Shown here piece by piece: positions 18,881 through 27,619 of a DNA stretch of 64,000 nucleotides. A program made the position numbers and the translations under genes. How positions within the stretch are numbered: the stretch's first letter is position 1; every line of letters begins with the position of its first letter. Source of the stretch: Leptospira wolbachii serovar Codice str. CDC (GTDB lineage Bacteria > Spirochaetota > Leptospiria > Leptospirales > Leptospiraceae); contig NZ_AOGZ02000013.1 of NCBI RefSeq assembly GCF_000332515.2, positions 124,001 to 188,000 of the forward strand, read 5' to 3'. Under the pieces are notes generated by a model. The model had not been told where the DNA came from and made no database searches. It was given only the letters and a program-made list of their open reading frames with translations.

Positions 18881-19465
18881 TCAATCTAAAAACGAATGAA
18901 TCTGGATTTCCGTAATCATTTTTCCTATTTTTAAATCGTGACTTTCTGCAAGGAATGGGACGGGGAAAAGTTTAGAAAAACTAAGTCCGACTGTTTTCTT
19001 TTGGAGTGATTCTGAATTTAAAATGCGATCATAATAACCGCCACCGCGGCCCAATCTGTATCCTTTTTCATTAAAACCCAAAGCGGGAACGAGAATCAAT
19101 TCCGCTTCCTCTACGGAGATCTCCTCATCTCCTATAGGCTCAAAGAGTCCCTGTACATTCTTCTCAAAGGAACGTGGACGAAGGAATCGTAAATTCTTTC
19201 CCTCTTCCATTCTAGGGAAGTACCATTCTGCCGAATGCCTTGCTTCGATAAAACCCGTTGGCCTTGGGAGAGGACAGGATTCGATGACGGGAAGTACATC
19301 CACTTCATAAATTAGATCAGGAGAATAGGTAATGATTTTAGTTTTTCCCTGTAAAAGTGGGAACAACCTTCGTAGAATCGCAGCTTCATGATCTTCCCTT
19401 TCAGGTAAGTTCGGAAGGTTTTTTTTTAGAATTTCTCTAGCGTCTTGTTTTGAAATTGGATTCAA
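18881..19465 (-). CDS. 5-formyltetrahydrofolate cyclo-ligase
   Basis: The 194-residue product carries the family's C-terminal signature (LILVPALGFNEKGYRLGRGGGYYDR, given here as two adjoining motifs: ILVPALGFNEKGYR then LGRGGGYYDR) with the conserved glycine-rich ATP-binding loop. It converts 5-formyl-THF to methenyl-THF with ATP. Its start overlaps the zapA stop by four bases. The zapA-cyclo-ligase pairing is widespread in bacteria, where a 6S RNA gene often sits between them; here there is no room for one. Confidence 0.9.
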   Translation of the reverse strand: MNPISKQDAREILKKNLPNLPEREDHEAAILRRLFPLLQGKTKIITYSPDLIYEVDVLPVIESCPLPRPTGFIEARHSAEWYFPRMEEGKNLRFLRPRSFEKNVQGLFEPIGDEEISVEEAELILVPALGFNEKGYRLGRGGGYYDRILNSESLQKKTVGLSFSKLFPVPFLAESHDLKIGKMITEIQIHSFLD

Positions 19466-19779
19466 AAATTGTCCCCAATGATCCCCTCTTCTAATAGAGA
19501 AATGATCTTCTTTGTTCGTTCTTCTAGTTCCGGAATTTCATTAGCTTTGGCAGAAACTTCCTTCATCTGGAACAGTTCGTCCGCCAAGTTCAAAGCACAT
19601 AGAACTGCCAATTTAGTTTTGGATGCTGTGGGGAGTGCCTTTGCCAAATCCAGAAGACGCAACTCCACGTAGTCTGCCACCTCGGAGATGTACCCAGAGG
19701 ATGCTTCACCAACAATGGTATAGGTCTCACCAAAGATTTGTTTGGTTATTTTCTGTGGTTGCGGGGCAGATTCTGCCAT
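19462..19779 (-). CDS. zapA: Cell division protein ZapA
   Basis: The 105-residue product matches ZapA: the N-terminal strand KITKQIFGETYTIVGEA, a helix beginning YISEVADYVELRL, and the conserved LAVLCALNLADELFQ coiled-coil helix. ZapA binds FtsZ and bundles protofilaments at the division site. It is five bases downstream of a coiled-coil gene resembling zapB, which suggests a division-ring module. Confidence 0.9.
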   Translation of the reverse strand: MAESAPQPQKITKQIFGETYTIVGEASSGYISEVADYVELRLLDLAKALPTASKTKLAVLCALNLADELFQMKEVSAKANEIPELEERTKKIISLLEEGIIGDNF

Positions 19780-19784
19780 AAAAA

Positions 19785-20417
19785 TTATTTAGGATCGTCT
19801 TCGATAATTAAGAAATCATCGTCGTCATCAGCATCAAAAACACTGATTGCTTCGTCGTCATCATCAATGATGATGTCGTCATCTTCGTCGATGTCAACTG
19901 TTGGAATCTCTTCTTCCGATTCCACAACAAGTTCCTCTTTTTCAAAGGATGCGGATGCAGGAGATTTTTCCAAAACATCTTCTGTTTGGAATTCGGATTC
20001 GTCTTCATCCAGCAGGATGATTTCATCATCCTCATCTGTTGCCAAACTAGGAACTGCCGCTGCGGCAGCCACCGGTTCTACTGAAGAGGAATCTGAGTTT
20101 GGTTGTGTTTTGGGTGTCGAACTTCCAGTAGTGGGAAGACCGTCCAATCGACCGAGAAGTTGGTGAACCTTGGATTCCAGAAGCCCTTCTCTTTCACGGA
20201 GTTGGTTTAACTCATCCGTTGTCTCTTGGAGCTGAGTGCGAAGTGTTTTTAATTCGCGCTCTTTCTCCTCCATTGCGAGCTTCATCTGGTCATTTTCCGC
20301 GCGGAGGGATTCGTTTTCCGTCTCCAGGCGTGCATTTTCTGTTCTTAGGTCTTGGATTAACTCCAAAGCCTTAACAACTTTACTTTCTAGCTCTTCAATG
20401 GTTTCGATTTTTAACAT
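19785..20417 (-). CDS. Coiled-coil protein with strongly acidic tail (ZapB-like)
   Basis: Residues 5-95 of this 210-residue protein form an almost uninterrupted heptad-rich coiled coil (LRTENARLETENESLRAEND and following). The C-terminal half is disordered and acidic, ending with long Asp/Glu blocks (about 150-205) and the terminal FLIIEDDPK. The N-terminal coil resembles ZapB, which binds ZapA; its position directly before zapA supports that reading. ZapB proper is only about 80 residues, so the acidic extension is unusual. The assignment rests on coiled-coil character and context. Confidence 0.72.
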   Translation of the reverse strand: MLKIETIEELESKVVKALELIQDLRTENARLETENESLRAENDQMKLAMEEKERELKTLRTQLQETTDELNQLREREGLLESKVHQLLGRLDGLPTTGSSTPKTQPNSDSSSVEPVAAAAAVPSLATDEDDEIILLDEDESEFQTEDVLEKSPASASFEKEELVVESEEEIPTVDIDEDDDIIIDDDDEAISVFDADDDDDFLIIEDDPK

Positions 20418-20430
20418 GATAACAATCCGA

Positions 20431-20461
20431 TGGAATAGAATAGCCGAGCCATTCTATTCCA
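20431..20461. repeat. 11-bp inverted repeat between rplT and the ZapB-like gene
   Basis: Arms TGGAATAGAAT (20431-20441) and ATTCTATTCCA (20451-20461) are perfect complements around a 9-base loop. It begins 14 bases after the rplT stop on the minus strand and ends 14 bases before the next ATG. There is no T-run, so it is more likely a processing or partial-attenuation hairpin that lowers read-through from the ribosomal operon. Confidence 0.7.
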
Positions 20462-20474
20462 ATCAAGCACTAAT

Positions 20475-20828
20475 TTACTTAGCGACTTTGGTTTTTTCTA
20501 CGATGGCGTTGAATACTTCTTTGTGGTTGTATGCAAGGTCAGCCAAAGTTTTACGATCTAAATTGATTCCGTGTGTTTTGAGTGCATGAATGAATTTTGA
20601 ATAAGACATTCCATTTTCTCTCACTGCGGCATTAATTCTCGTAATCCAAAGTTTACGGAATTCGGACTTTTTCTTTCTACGGTCACGGTATGCCCATTGA
20701 CCAGCTTTCATTACAGCAGATTTTGCTGTTCTGAAAAGTTTAGAACGTCCGCCTCTAAAACCTTTAGCTTTAGCTAGTACTTTCTTTCTACGATTTTTAT
20801 GAATGGTTCCGTTGACTGCACGTGGCAT
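20475..20828 (-). CDS. rplT: 50S ribosomal protein L20
   Basis: The 117-residue basic product is L20: [24 protein letters not shown], then [15 protein letters not shown] and [21 protein letters not shown], with C-terminal [18 protein letters not shown]. It binds 23S rRNA early in 50S assembly and represses its own operon in several bacteria. It is three bases after rpmI in the classic infC-rpmI-rplT order. Confidence 0.97.
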   Translation of the reverse strand: MPRAVNGTIHKNRRKKVLAKAKGFRGGRSKLFRTAKSAVMKAGQWAYRDRRKKKSEFRKLWITRINAAVRENGMSYSKFIHALKTHGINLDRKTLADLAYNHKEVFNAIVEKTKVAK

Positions 20829-20831
20829 CGT

Positions 20832-21032
20832 TTAACCCCCGTAAGGTAGAAGTTTTTCTACACGGTTATAATCGGTTTCATGGATGAGGTGCATTCCACG
20901 GCTTTGGTGTTTCATCTTAGGAGATTTTTTCTCTAAGATATGTCTTCGGTACGCACAACCGCGTTTAATTTTACCAGATTTGGTAAACTTAAAACGTTTG
21001 GCTGCTGCCCTATTTGTCTTCAGCTTATACAT
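20832..21032 (-). CDS. rpmI: 50S ribosomal protein L35
   Basis: The 66-residue product starting [17 protein letters not shown] matches L35, ending in EKLLPYGG. The frame extends ten codons upstream, but the ATG at 21032 matches the family start and lies seven bases after the infC stop. It is a small basic protein of the large ribosomal subunit. Confidence 0.96.
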   Translation of the reverse strand: MYKLKTNRAAAKRFKFTKSGKIKRGCAYRRHILEKKSPKMKHQSRGMHLIHETDYNRVEKLLPYGG

Positions 21033-21039
21033 AGTTGTT

Positions 21040-21603
21040 TTATCCTTTAGGTTTTTCACCAATTGGGTTCATCACGACCACTATCGTCTTTCCGTCGTGT
21101 ACCGGCATTTTTTCGGGAGAGGCATGCTCTTTTAGGTCCTCGACAAACCGGTTAACAATATTCATTCCAATTTCAGAGTGAACCATCTCTCTGCCTCGGA
21201 ATCGAAGAGTCACTTTTACCTTATCACCCTTTTGCAAGAATTCTAAAGCATGACGCTTCTTAATCTCGAAGTCATGGTTATCAATCCGCGGGCGGATTTT
21301 AATTTCTTTCACCGTGACAACGTGTTGTTTCTTTTTCGCTTCTTTCGTTTTTTTAAGAAGTTCGAATTTGTATTTTCCAAAATCGATCAACTTACAGACG
21401 TGAACATCTTGGTCACCCGAGACTTCCACCAAATCAAGGTTAGCTTCTTTGGCTCTTTTCAGAGCTTCTTCCAGAGTAACGATGTCAGACCCTTCGTCAG
21501 AGACGAGTCGGATCGATGCTACATTGGTAATTTGTTCGTTAATTCTGATGTGGGCGAATTTATCTTGGTTTGGGTTCCCTCTAGGGTTGGGCCGTTTCTG
21601 CAT
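21040..21603 (-). CDS. infC: Translation initiation factor IF-3
   Basis: The 187-residue product has the IF-3 N-domain ([18 protein letters not shown], then [24 protein letters not shown]) and C-domain ([35 protein letters not shown]). It helps select the start codon and prevents early 50S joining. It uses an ATG at 21603 rather than the rare AUU of enterobacteria. A hairpin that includes part of the Shine-Dalgarno sequence lies directly upstream. Confidence 0.97.
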   Translation of the reverse strand: MQKRPNPRGNPNQDKFAHIRINEQITNVASIRLVSDEGSDIVTLEEALKRAKEANLDLVEVSGDQDVHVCKLIDFGKYKFELLKKTKEAKKKQHVVTVKEIKIRPRIDNHDFEIKKRHALEFLQKGDKVKVTLRFRGREMVHSEIGMNIVNRFVEDLKEHASPEKMPVHDGKTIVVVMNPIGEKPKG

Positions 21604-21610
21604 TCAGTCT

Positions 21611-21639
21611 CCGAAATTTCTTTCAATTTCCAATTTCGG
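21611..21639 (-). promoter_or_regulatory. Hairpin overlapping the infC ribosome-binding site
   Basis: On the minus strand the arms CCGAAATT and AATTTCGG form an 8-bp stem with a 13-base loop. The 3' arm ends in CGG, which is part of the CGGAG Shine-Dalgarno sequence about seven bases before the infC ATG. Folding would partly hide the ribosome site. Function in autogenous control is inferred, not shown. Confidence 0.5.
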
Positions 21640-21693
21640 CGTAAAATCCAGGCGAGCAAGTACATTTCTTTGCGAAATGCTGGGTATCTGGGG

Positions 21694-22611
21694 TTAAAGC
21701 GATCCTGGGGGGCCTTCCCAGACAGCAAGTTCCAAATACAAGGAGGGAGACTCTAAGATCTCGGGTAAAATGGGGACTAGAGAGACTAAGTCTCCATGAT
21801 TTCCCATTCCCATACAAGAGCCACCGTGGCAAAGTTGGCCCGCTTCATTGTAGAATGCATATTGAATCAAATTATCGAATGTTTTGATAGGTTGTTTGGG
21901 GGATTGGGATTGAATCAGGGCAAGGTAGGTCAATCCTTCACTTTCCCTTCGTTCAAAACGAATCCTAAGGCGGTTTTCTTTTGTGAGGGTTTCACTCGCA
22001 AAGAGAAGATCCCCCTGGCCAGGGTTCCATTTTTGGAAACTATAGGATCCAACGACTCCCCCCTCCCGGATCCATTCATACCTTGTTTCTGTTTTTGGTT
22101 TTTGTTTGGAAAGGATCACGGCCTCTTTGGGTCTCGGATCTTCCCAACCGTAGGATGTGATACTGACGGAAGCCCGGGCAATTTCTGTAATGGGAAAAGG
22201 AAAACGACTCCAAAGTCCAGGAACGTCATAACTCTCCCAAGGTTGGATGATGTGTTCGCTTGATTGACAAGAAAGAAGACGGCCCCTGGCATCATAAAAG
22301 GCAGCAACTACATACAAAGCCACAGGAGAATCACCCTGGTTTTGTCCCCCAGTGATGACTATATTGGGACAATCTAACTTAAGGTCCCGACCAAGCCCAT
22401 CCACAAATTGCATAGGGCTTACCTTCCAACCCACAGTCAAACCTTCCGCAAAGGGAAGAAGTTGCATGGGAATGGCATCGAACGCATCACGCGCGTCATA
22501 CGGTGGGTGGATAGGAAGATCCAGGTAGTATGCGACCGGATCAATCTGTTTGGTTAAGACCAGGTTTTGGGACACTGGAGGGAGCGTAACTCTCCCCCAA
22601 GTGTTAGTCAA
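21694..22611 (-). CDS. Uncharacterised protein between thrS and infC
   Basis: This 305-residue protein is not recognised. It begins MTNTWGRVTLPPVSQN, has no signal peptide, and is rich in Trp, Pro and Gly with beta-strand-like segments (VGWKVSPMQF, NIVITGGQ, VALYVVAAFYD, YLALIQSQ, YLELAVWEG). This suggests a beta-sandwich protein. It lies 13 bases after thrS and 90 bases before infC on the same strand, so it interrupts the common thrS-infC neighbourhood and is probably co-transcribed with it. Confidence 0.78.
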   Translation of the reverse strand: MTNTWGRVTLPPVSQNLVLTKQIDPVAYYLDLPIHPPYDARDAFDAIPMQLLPFAEGLTVGWKVSPMQFVDGLGRDLKLDCPNIVITGGQNQGDSPVALYVVAAFYDARGRLLSCQSSEHIIQPWESYDVPGLWSRFPFPITEIARASVSITSYGWEDPRPKEAVILSKQKPKTETRYEWIREGGVVGSYSFQKWNPGQGDLLFASETLTKENRLRIRFERRESEGLTYLALIQSQSPKQPIKTFDNLIQYAFYNEAGQLCHGGSCMGMGNHGDLVSLVPILPEILESPSLYLELAVWEGPPGSL

Positions 22612-22624
22612 GAAATTTCTTTCT

Positions 22625-24538
22625 TTAAAGATCGCCCTTCAGAAGAGTGATAAATCCATCACGCGAAACAGTTTCCGTTTTCTCTTCACCCATACGGCGG
22701 AAGGAAATAGAACCTGCTTCTTTTTCTTTATCCCCTAAAATCAAAGTATAACTGCTTCGTTTTAGGATGGAATCCCTAATTTTACTACCGATCTTTTCGT
22801 TACGAACATCGAGTTCGACTCGGAAACCCTGCATTACCAAATCCTGATATACCTCTTTAGCATAATCGCTATGGATTTCTGCCACAGTTAGGACACGAAT
22901 TTGTGTCGGATTCAACCAAAGAGGGAACTTTCCTTCGAAGTGTTCGATGAGAATTCCAATAAACCTTTCTAAAGATCCATAGATCGCTCTGTGAATCATA
23001 ACCGGTGCATGTTTTTTTCCATCGGAAGCTGTGAAGTCGAGTTCAAAGCGATTCGGCATAGAAAAGTCAATTTGTACGGTTCCGCATTGCCATAACCGTC
23101 CGAGGGAATCCTTAATATTGAATTCAATTTTCGGGCCATAGAAAGCTCCATCCCCTTCTTTGATTCCGTATTCGATTCCTTTTTTCTTTAGAGCATCGTG
23201 TAACGCTTGTGTAGCGAGGTTCCAATCCTCATCACTCCCTTGCGATTTTTCAGGCCGTGTCGCAATGAAAGTTTTGAATTCAGTAAATCCAAACTTTTTA
23301 TACACATCAAAAGTAAAGTCGATGATGTCTTCTACTTCGGATTCTACTTTTTCTAGAGGAGCATAAATATGGGCATCGTCTTGAGTAAAAGCACGAACCC
23401 GAAAGAGTCCATGTAAAACTCCAGACATTTCATGCCTGTGAACATTTCCCAGTTCCATAAACCGGAGAGGAAGTTCTCTGTAAGAGTGCATATGGTATTT
23501 ATAAATCAAACAGCATCCCGGACAGTTCATGGGTTTCACTGCAAATTCACTTTCATCAATATCAGTGAAGTACATGTTTTCCTTAAAATTGTCCCAGTGT
23601 CCCGACTTCTTCCAAAGGCTAGAATTTAAAATAGCGGGAGTTTTGATTTCTTGGTATCCACGACGAAAACATTCCTCTCGGATGTAGGAAGCAAGAGTGT
23701 TCCAAAGCACAGTTCCTTTGGGATGCCAAAATGGAAATCCTGGGGCTTCGTCTTGGAAACTAAAAAGATCGAGTTCCTTCCCGAGTTTTCTATGGTCTCT
23801 TTTTTTTGCTTCTTCAATGAGGAAGATATATTCATCTAACTGTTTTTTGGTGGGAAAGGACACACCATAAATACGAGTGAGTTGTTTGTTTTTAGAATCA
23901 CCCTTCCAATACGCACCAGAGATGGCAGTCAGTTTGAAGGCTTTGAGTTGGCCAGTCCTCGCAACATGCGGTCCACGACAAAGGTCATACCATTCCCCCT
24001 GTCCGTATAACGAAACGGATGCGGAGTCGAATCCTTGGATGAGTTCTACTTTATAAGGTTCGTTTTCTTGTTTAAATTTTTCAATGGCTTCCTCTTTAGA
24101 AAGTTCCCATCTTTTGACAACGAGATCCTCTTTCACAATCTTTGCCATCTCGGCTTCAATTTTCGGAAGGTCTTCTACTGTTAAGACTGTATCCCCAAAG
24201 TCGATATCATAAAAGAAAAAACCAGGACCGTTTTCGATGACAGGGCCAACTGTTAGGCGTGCTTCTGACCAAAGGCGTTGCACGGCCATACCGAGTAAAT
24301 GGGCAGAAGAATGGTGAAAAACTTCTTTTCCTTCTGTGTCATCAAAGGTGAGAAATTTTACCGTGGTGTTTGCCTGTGGGATAAAAGAAAGGTCAACGGT
24401 GCGACCATCGGACAAAACAACGGCAAGAGCTTTCTCTTTCAAGAAAGGCAGTTGGGATTGGATGAAATCAGAAAAGGATTTACCAGATTCTAGTTCTTTG
24501 GAACTTCCATCTGGTAGTGTGATTGTAAGTGCTGCCAT
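22625..24538 (-). CDS. thrS: Threonyl-tRNA synthetase
   Basis: The 637-residue product starts [19 protein letters not shown], giving the N-terminal TGS domain. The second additional (editing) domain follows, with [16 protein letters not shown] and a conserved DLCRGPH. The class II catalytic core has the zinc Cys in KPMNCPGC, motif 2 [22 protein letters not shown] and motif 3 [16 protein letters not shown]. An anticodon-binding domain ends the protein. The frame extends ten codons upstream, but the ATG at 24538 fits the family. It charges tRNA-Thr in the cytoplasm. Confidence 0.97.
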   Translation of the reverse strand: MAALTITLPDGSSKELESGKSFSDFIQSQLPFLKEKALAVVLSDGRTVDLSFIPQANTTVKFLTFDDTEGKEVFHHSSAHLLGMAVQRLWSEARLTVGPVIENGPGFFFYDIDFGDTVLTVEDLPKIEAEMAKIVKEDLVVKRWELSKEEAIEKFKQENEPYKVELIQGFDSASVSLYGQGEWYDLCRGPHVARTGQLKAFKLTAISGAYWKGDSKNKQLTRIYGVSFPTKKQLDEYIFLIEEAKKRDHRKLGKELDLFSFQDEAPGFPFWHPKGTVLWNTLASYIREECFRRGYQEIKTPAILNSSLWKKSGHWDNFKENMYFTDIDESEFAVKPMNCPGCCLIYKYHMHSYRELPLRFMELGNVHRHEMSGVLHGLFRVRAFTQDDAHIYAPLEKVESEVEDIIDFTFDVYKKFGFTEFKTFIATRPEKSQGSDEDWNLATQALHDALKKKGIEYGIKEGDGAFYGPKIEFNIKDSLGRLWQCGTVQIDFSMPNRFELDFTASDGKKHAPVMIHRAIYGSLERFIGILIEHFEGKFPLWLNPTQIRVLTVAEIHSDYAKEVYQDLVMQGFRVELDVRNEKIGSKIRDSILKRSSYTLILGDKEKEAGSISFRRMGEEKTETVSRDGFITLLKGDL

Positions 24539-24587
24539 AATTCTATACCCAAGTTTTCGCACGCACATTCTCCCGAAAAGTAAAGTT

Positions 24588-25181
24588 TTACCAGAGTCTG
24601 CCAGATTCCAATGATTCTGTTATTTTCTTAAAACTCTCCTCAATGGATTCTTTGCGACCAAATCCTCCCGCCTCCTCCAGCACAATAAATCCATGCAGAA
24701 CGGAACGTAAGATTCGTATCTTATGGACTGCGGTTTCGTCCAAAGTCGGAAATCGAAAGACCTCCATGCAGATTGCCAAAATCCGATCTCCCAGTGGTTT
24801 TAGTTCTGGATCGAACTCTGTCGATTCAATGGTCAGCGGATAAAACTGAGGATGGGACTTCGCAAAACTTCGGTAAGCATATAAAAAATCAAAGATTCGT
24901 TCCGATCCCGTATTCAAATTTTTTAACTTGAGAGAAAGTCGATCCCCTAACAATTGCAAGGAACGGCGTTTCATTTCCCGACGGACATCCTCCAGATCTT
25001 GGATATGGTTGTAAAGAGAAGGGGTGCGAATTCCCAAGTTTTCGGCTAGTTGCGACAACCGAAATTCATTCCAACCCACTTCCCCAATCAATTCCCAGGC
25101 GGAATCAAAAATCTGGCTTCGAGTGGTGAGAGTTTGGCCTTTTTTCGGTCGGCCTGGTTTGTGTTTTAGTTTTTTTGCCAT
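24588..25181 (-). CDS. TetR family transcriptional regulator
   Basis: The 197-residue product has a basic N-terminus and a TetR DNA-binding domain ([30 protein letters not shown] then [15 protein letters not shown], residues about 22-66, given here as adjoining parts). The C-terminal helical ligand domain has no recognised signature. Its start overlaps the hydrolase gene by 16 bases. Two palindromes before that hydrolase gene are its likely operators, giving autoregulation. Confidence 0.9.
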   Translation of the reverse strand: MAKKLKHKPGRPKKGQTLTTRSQIFDSAWELIGEVGWNEFRLSQLAENLGIRTPSLYNHIQDLEDVRREMKRRSLQLLGDRLSLKLKNLNTGSERIFDFLYAYRSFAKSHPQFYPLTIESTEFDPELKPLGDRILAICMEVFRFPTLDETAVHKIRILRSVLHGFIVLEEAGGFGRKESIEESFKKITESLESGRLW

Positions 25182-26056
25182 AACTTCTGTACGTCGGAAG
25201 AAAACCGAGAAGGATCTTCCACGAAAGGATAGTGGCCTGCACCTTCATACATTTCCACCTCACCACCTAAAGTTTTACCGATCCAATTTGCTTCTTCCTC
25301 AGGAGAATCAAAATCTGGATCTTTTGTTCCCATCACTACAATGACGTTTCCCCTAACTATATTTAAAGCGGCCTCACATTCTTTTTTTGGGGCAAACAAC
25401 ATTGCCCTAACAGCAGCCATACGACCATCTGCCGATAGATTTTGTTTCAATTTTTCAGAACGCTCTTTTAGATCTTTAGGCGGATGTACGGGAAAAAGAG
25501 ATTCATAAAACGAAACCCAAGCACTTGGTCCCCAGGGACCACGAAAAGCTAAATGGATTAATGTTTTCATTCCAAATGAGAGGTCCGCTTTATCTCGGAC
25601 AAAGGGACCAGACAAAACAAGGCCTAGGACTCTTTTTTTTTCCATAGAACGAATGTATACTGCCGAAGCAGCTGTCATCGAATTGGCAACAATATATACA
25701 TTTTGTAGATCTTTCTCTCGGATAAAATGCAAAATGTCTTCTGCTGTTTCTTTGGGACCATAAGAGGAAAAACTAATATCAGATTCACCAAGCCCGCGTA
25801 AGTCGAAACTATAAACAGAATTCTCTTTTGCTAAAAGTTGACTTAGTTCCAAGTAACTTTCTTTTCTATCTCCAATTCCCGGTAATAGGATCAAGTTTCG
25901 TTTTCCATCACCAGTTTTCGAATAAGCGATTTTACCTTCCTCTACCTGAAAGTAAGAAGTTGTGATCGGCGATCCGAGTAGAGAACCGTTCATCCAAAAA
26001 AGGTAAGGAAATAATATGGGGAAAAAAAGAGAGAGTTTGTGGTAGTTTTCTTTCAT
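25166..26056 (-). CDS. Alpha/beta hydrolase with N-terminal membrane/signal segment
   Basis: The 296-residue protein has a hydrophobic N-terminus (residues 8-29), then the alpha/beta-hydrolase core. It shows the oxyanion loop LILLPGIGDRKESY, SFDLRGLGESD, a nucleophile elbow ANSMTAA (Ser126, where the usual flanking glycines of G-x-S-x-G are Ala and Thr), the acid segment VMGTKDPDFDSPEE and the catalytic His in GAGHYPFVEDP. The substrate is unknown. It shares a transcript with the overlapping tetR gene. The start codon follows the operator by one base and has no clear ribosome-binding site, so it may be translated from a very short leader. Confidence 0.85.
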   Translation of the reverse strand: MKENYHKLSLFFPILFPYLFWMNGSLLGSPITTSYFQVEEGKIAYSKTGDGKRNLILLPGIGDRKESYLELSQLLAKENSVYSFDLRGLGESDISFSSYGPKETAEDILHFIREKDLQNVYIVANSMTAASAVYIRSMEKKRVLGLVLSGPFVRDKADLSFGMKTLIHLAFRGPWGPSAWVSFYESLFPVHPPKDLKERSEKLKQNLSADGRMAAVRAMLFAPKKECEAALNIVRGNVIVVMGTKDPDFDSPEEEANWIGKTLGGEVEMYEGAGHYPFVEDPSRFSSDVQKLWQKN

Positions 26057-26057
26057 A

Positions 26058-26097
26058 AAACTAATGATATTAGTTTATTTAACTAATGCAATTAGTT
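26058..26097. promoter_or_regulatory. Twin palindromic operators for the TetR regulator
   Basis: Two related perfect palindromes occur: AAACTAAT-gat-ATTAGTTT at 26058-26076 and AACTAAT-gca-ATTAGTT at 26081-26097. Their centres are 22 bp apart, about two helical turns, so two dimers could sit on one face of the DNA. They lie just upstream of the hydrolase-tetR unit, as expected for autorepression. The regulator assignment is inferred from position. Confidence 0.82.
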
Positions 26098-26210
26098 TTA
26101 TGCGGGTTTTGACAAAAATCAGGTCAAATTTCCCAAATCCATAACTTTTCTGACTTGCCCTGGCCTAAGAGAGAATGGATTCTTAAATTACCTGAAAAGA
26201 GTGGTGATTC

Positions 26211-27569
26211 ATGTCCATTGTTACCTTCGAAGACAAAGAAAATTTTCCTTTAGAAACAAACAAACCTGGAGCCACCATCCTTGAGACTGCTCTAAAATAC
26301 GAGTATCCACTCTACCACCTCTGCGGAGGAAATGCCAAATGTACAACCTGTCGGGTGTTTATCACAGAAGGTCTAGACCATCTGAGCCATCGCAATGAAA
26401 GGGAACAAACGCTAGCAGATAGGAAAGGTTGGCCTTCGGAAATTCGGCTCGCTTGCCAAACGGAAGTTTTTGGCGATGTATCTTTACGAAGGATCATTAA
26501 AGACAATAAAGATTTAAAAAATGTAACGAGTGAATCCAAATCTTCAAAAACAGGTGAGGAGTGTTATGCGGTAATCCTTTTTCTAGATATCAAAGGGTTC
26601 ACTGCCTTTACAGAAGCAAGTCTTCCTTATGATGTTGTTTTTGTTCTTAACAGGTTCTTTCAAGAAATGAGTGAACCTATCCTAAACAACGGCGGGGGAA
26701 TCGATAAATTTATCGGAGATGGGATCTTGGCTTTTTTCCAAATCCAAAACAAAGACCCACTAAAAACGGCAAACGAAGAAAGTCTGAAGGAAGCAAAACG
26801 GGAAACCATTCATTCTGCAATCCGAGCTTGCCTTCGTATGTTTGATCAATTAAAAAAATTCAATTTCGAAATGAAGGATAGGTTTAATTTTACTTTTGAC
26901 ATCCGGATTGGTCTTCATGCGGGGAATGTAATTTACGGAGACATTGGACATTCGGAATACAAAAGTCAAACCGTACTCGGAGACACAGTCAATGTAGCAA
27001 GTCGGCTAGAGGCATTGAATAAAAAAACAAACACTCAGTTTTTAGTCTCAGATGAAATTTATAATCTTATTGGTTCCTCGCTTGCTGTGAACAAAAAAGT
27101 AATCACAAGATTAAGAGGTAAGTCAGAAAAAATGACTGCCTACTCTGTTCTCGGATTCAAAAAACCTGATCCCATCTTACAAATTCAAAAATCTTTTGAT
27201 CATGTCTTAGAATACAATCCGCATTGGATAGAAAGTTATATCGACAAATTAAAAACCTTTACTTTGGAAAACCAGACACCGAACCAAATGCCCAAAGAAG
27301 GGGAATCTTCCATTTCACAAGAAGAGTTTTTAAACTCCATTGAATCCATTATTGAAAAGTTAGGAAATCCCATCTCTGTAAAAAAAGAAGTTTCAAAATT
27401 AGCTGCCATTTACGAATCCCTTGGAATAACAAAGAAAGAATTTCCGAAACTGGTTCCTATCCTTCTATCAACGCTCCGAGAAAATCTTCCTTCGGAGTGG
27501 AACCCAAATTTAGAATCCATCTGGACCCAGGTAATCATGGATCTAACCATAGAAACCATTGAATCGTAA
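26211..27569 (+). CDS. Class III adenylate cyclase with N-terminal [2Fe-2S] ferredoxin domain
   Basis: Residues 1-97 form a [2Fe-2S] ferredoxin domain with ligands Cys38, Cys44, Cys47 and Cys82 (C-x5-C-x2-C...C). A class III cyclase domain follows (about 118-290): metal Asp126 in LFLDIKGFT and Asp170 in DKFIGDGILAFF, substrate-selecting Lys166, Thr in QTVLGDTVN, and the transition-state NVASR motif. This Lys/Thr pair favours ATP, so cAMP is the likely product. The C-terminal 150 residues are helical and unassigned. The ferredoxin may sense redox state or iron. It is divergent from the hydrolase-tetR unit. Confidence 0.92.
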   Translation: MSIVTFEDKENFPLETNKPGATILETALKYEYPLYHLCGGNAKCTTCRVFITEGLDHLSHRNEREQTLADRKGWPSEIRLACQTEVFGDVSLRRIIKDNKDLKNVTSESKSSKTGEECYAVILFLDIKGFTAFTEASLPYDVVFVLNRFFQEMSEPILNNGGGIDKFIGDGILAFFQIQNKDPLKTANEESLKEAKRETIHSAIRACLRMFDQLKKFNFEMKDRFNFTFDIRIGLHAGNVIYGDIGHSEYKSQTVLGDTVNVASRLEALNKKTNTQFLVSDEIYNLIGSSLAVNKKVITRLRGKSEKMTAYSVLGFKKPDPILQIQKSFDHVLEYNPHWIESYIDKLKTFTLENQTPNQMPKEGESSISQEEFLNSIESIIEKLGNPISVKKEVSKLAAIYESLGITKKEFPKLVPILLSTLRENLPSEWNPNLESIWTQVIMDLTIETIES

Positions 27570-27619
27570 AATGACCTTGCCTTGGGGAAGGGACGATATT
27601 TTTAATTAGATAAGCATCA

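Noticed and set aside
19440..19480. 6S RNA gene between zapA and the cyclo-ligase gene
   Set aside because: The two genes overlap by four bases, leaving no space.
19738..20166. Plus-strand serine-rich protein
   Set aside because: It is the complement of the Asp/Glu-rich tail of the ZapB-like gene, with no independent start signals.
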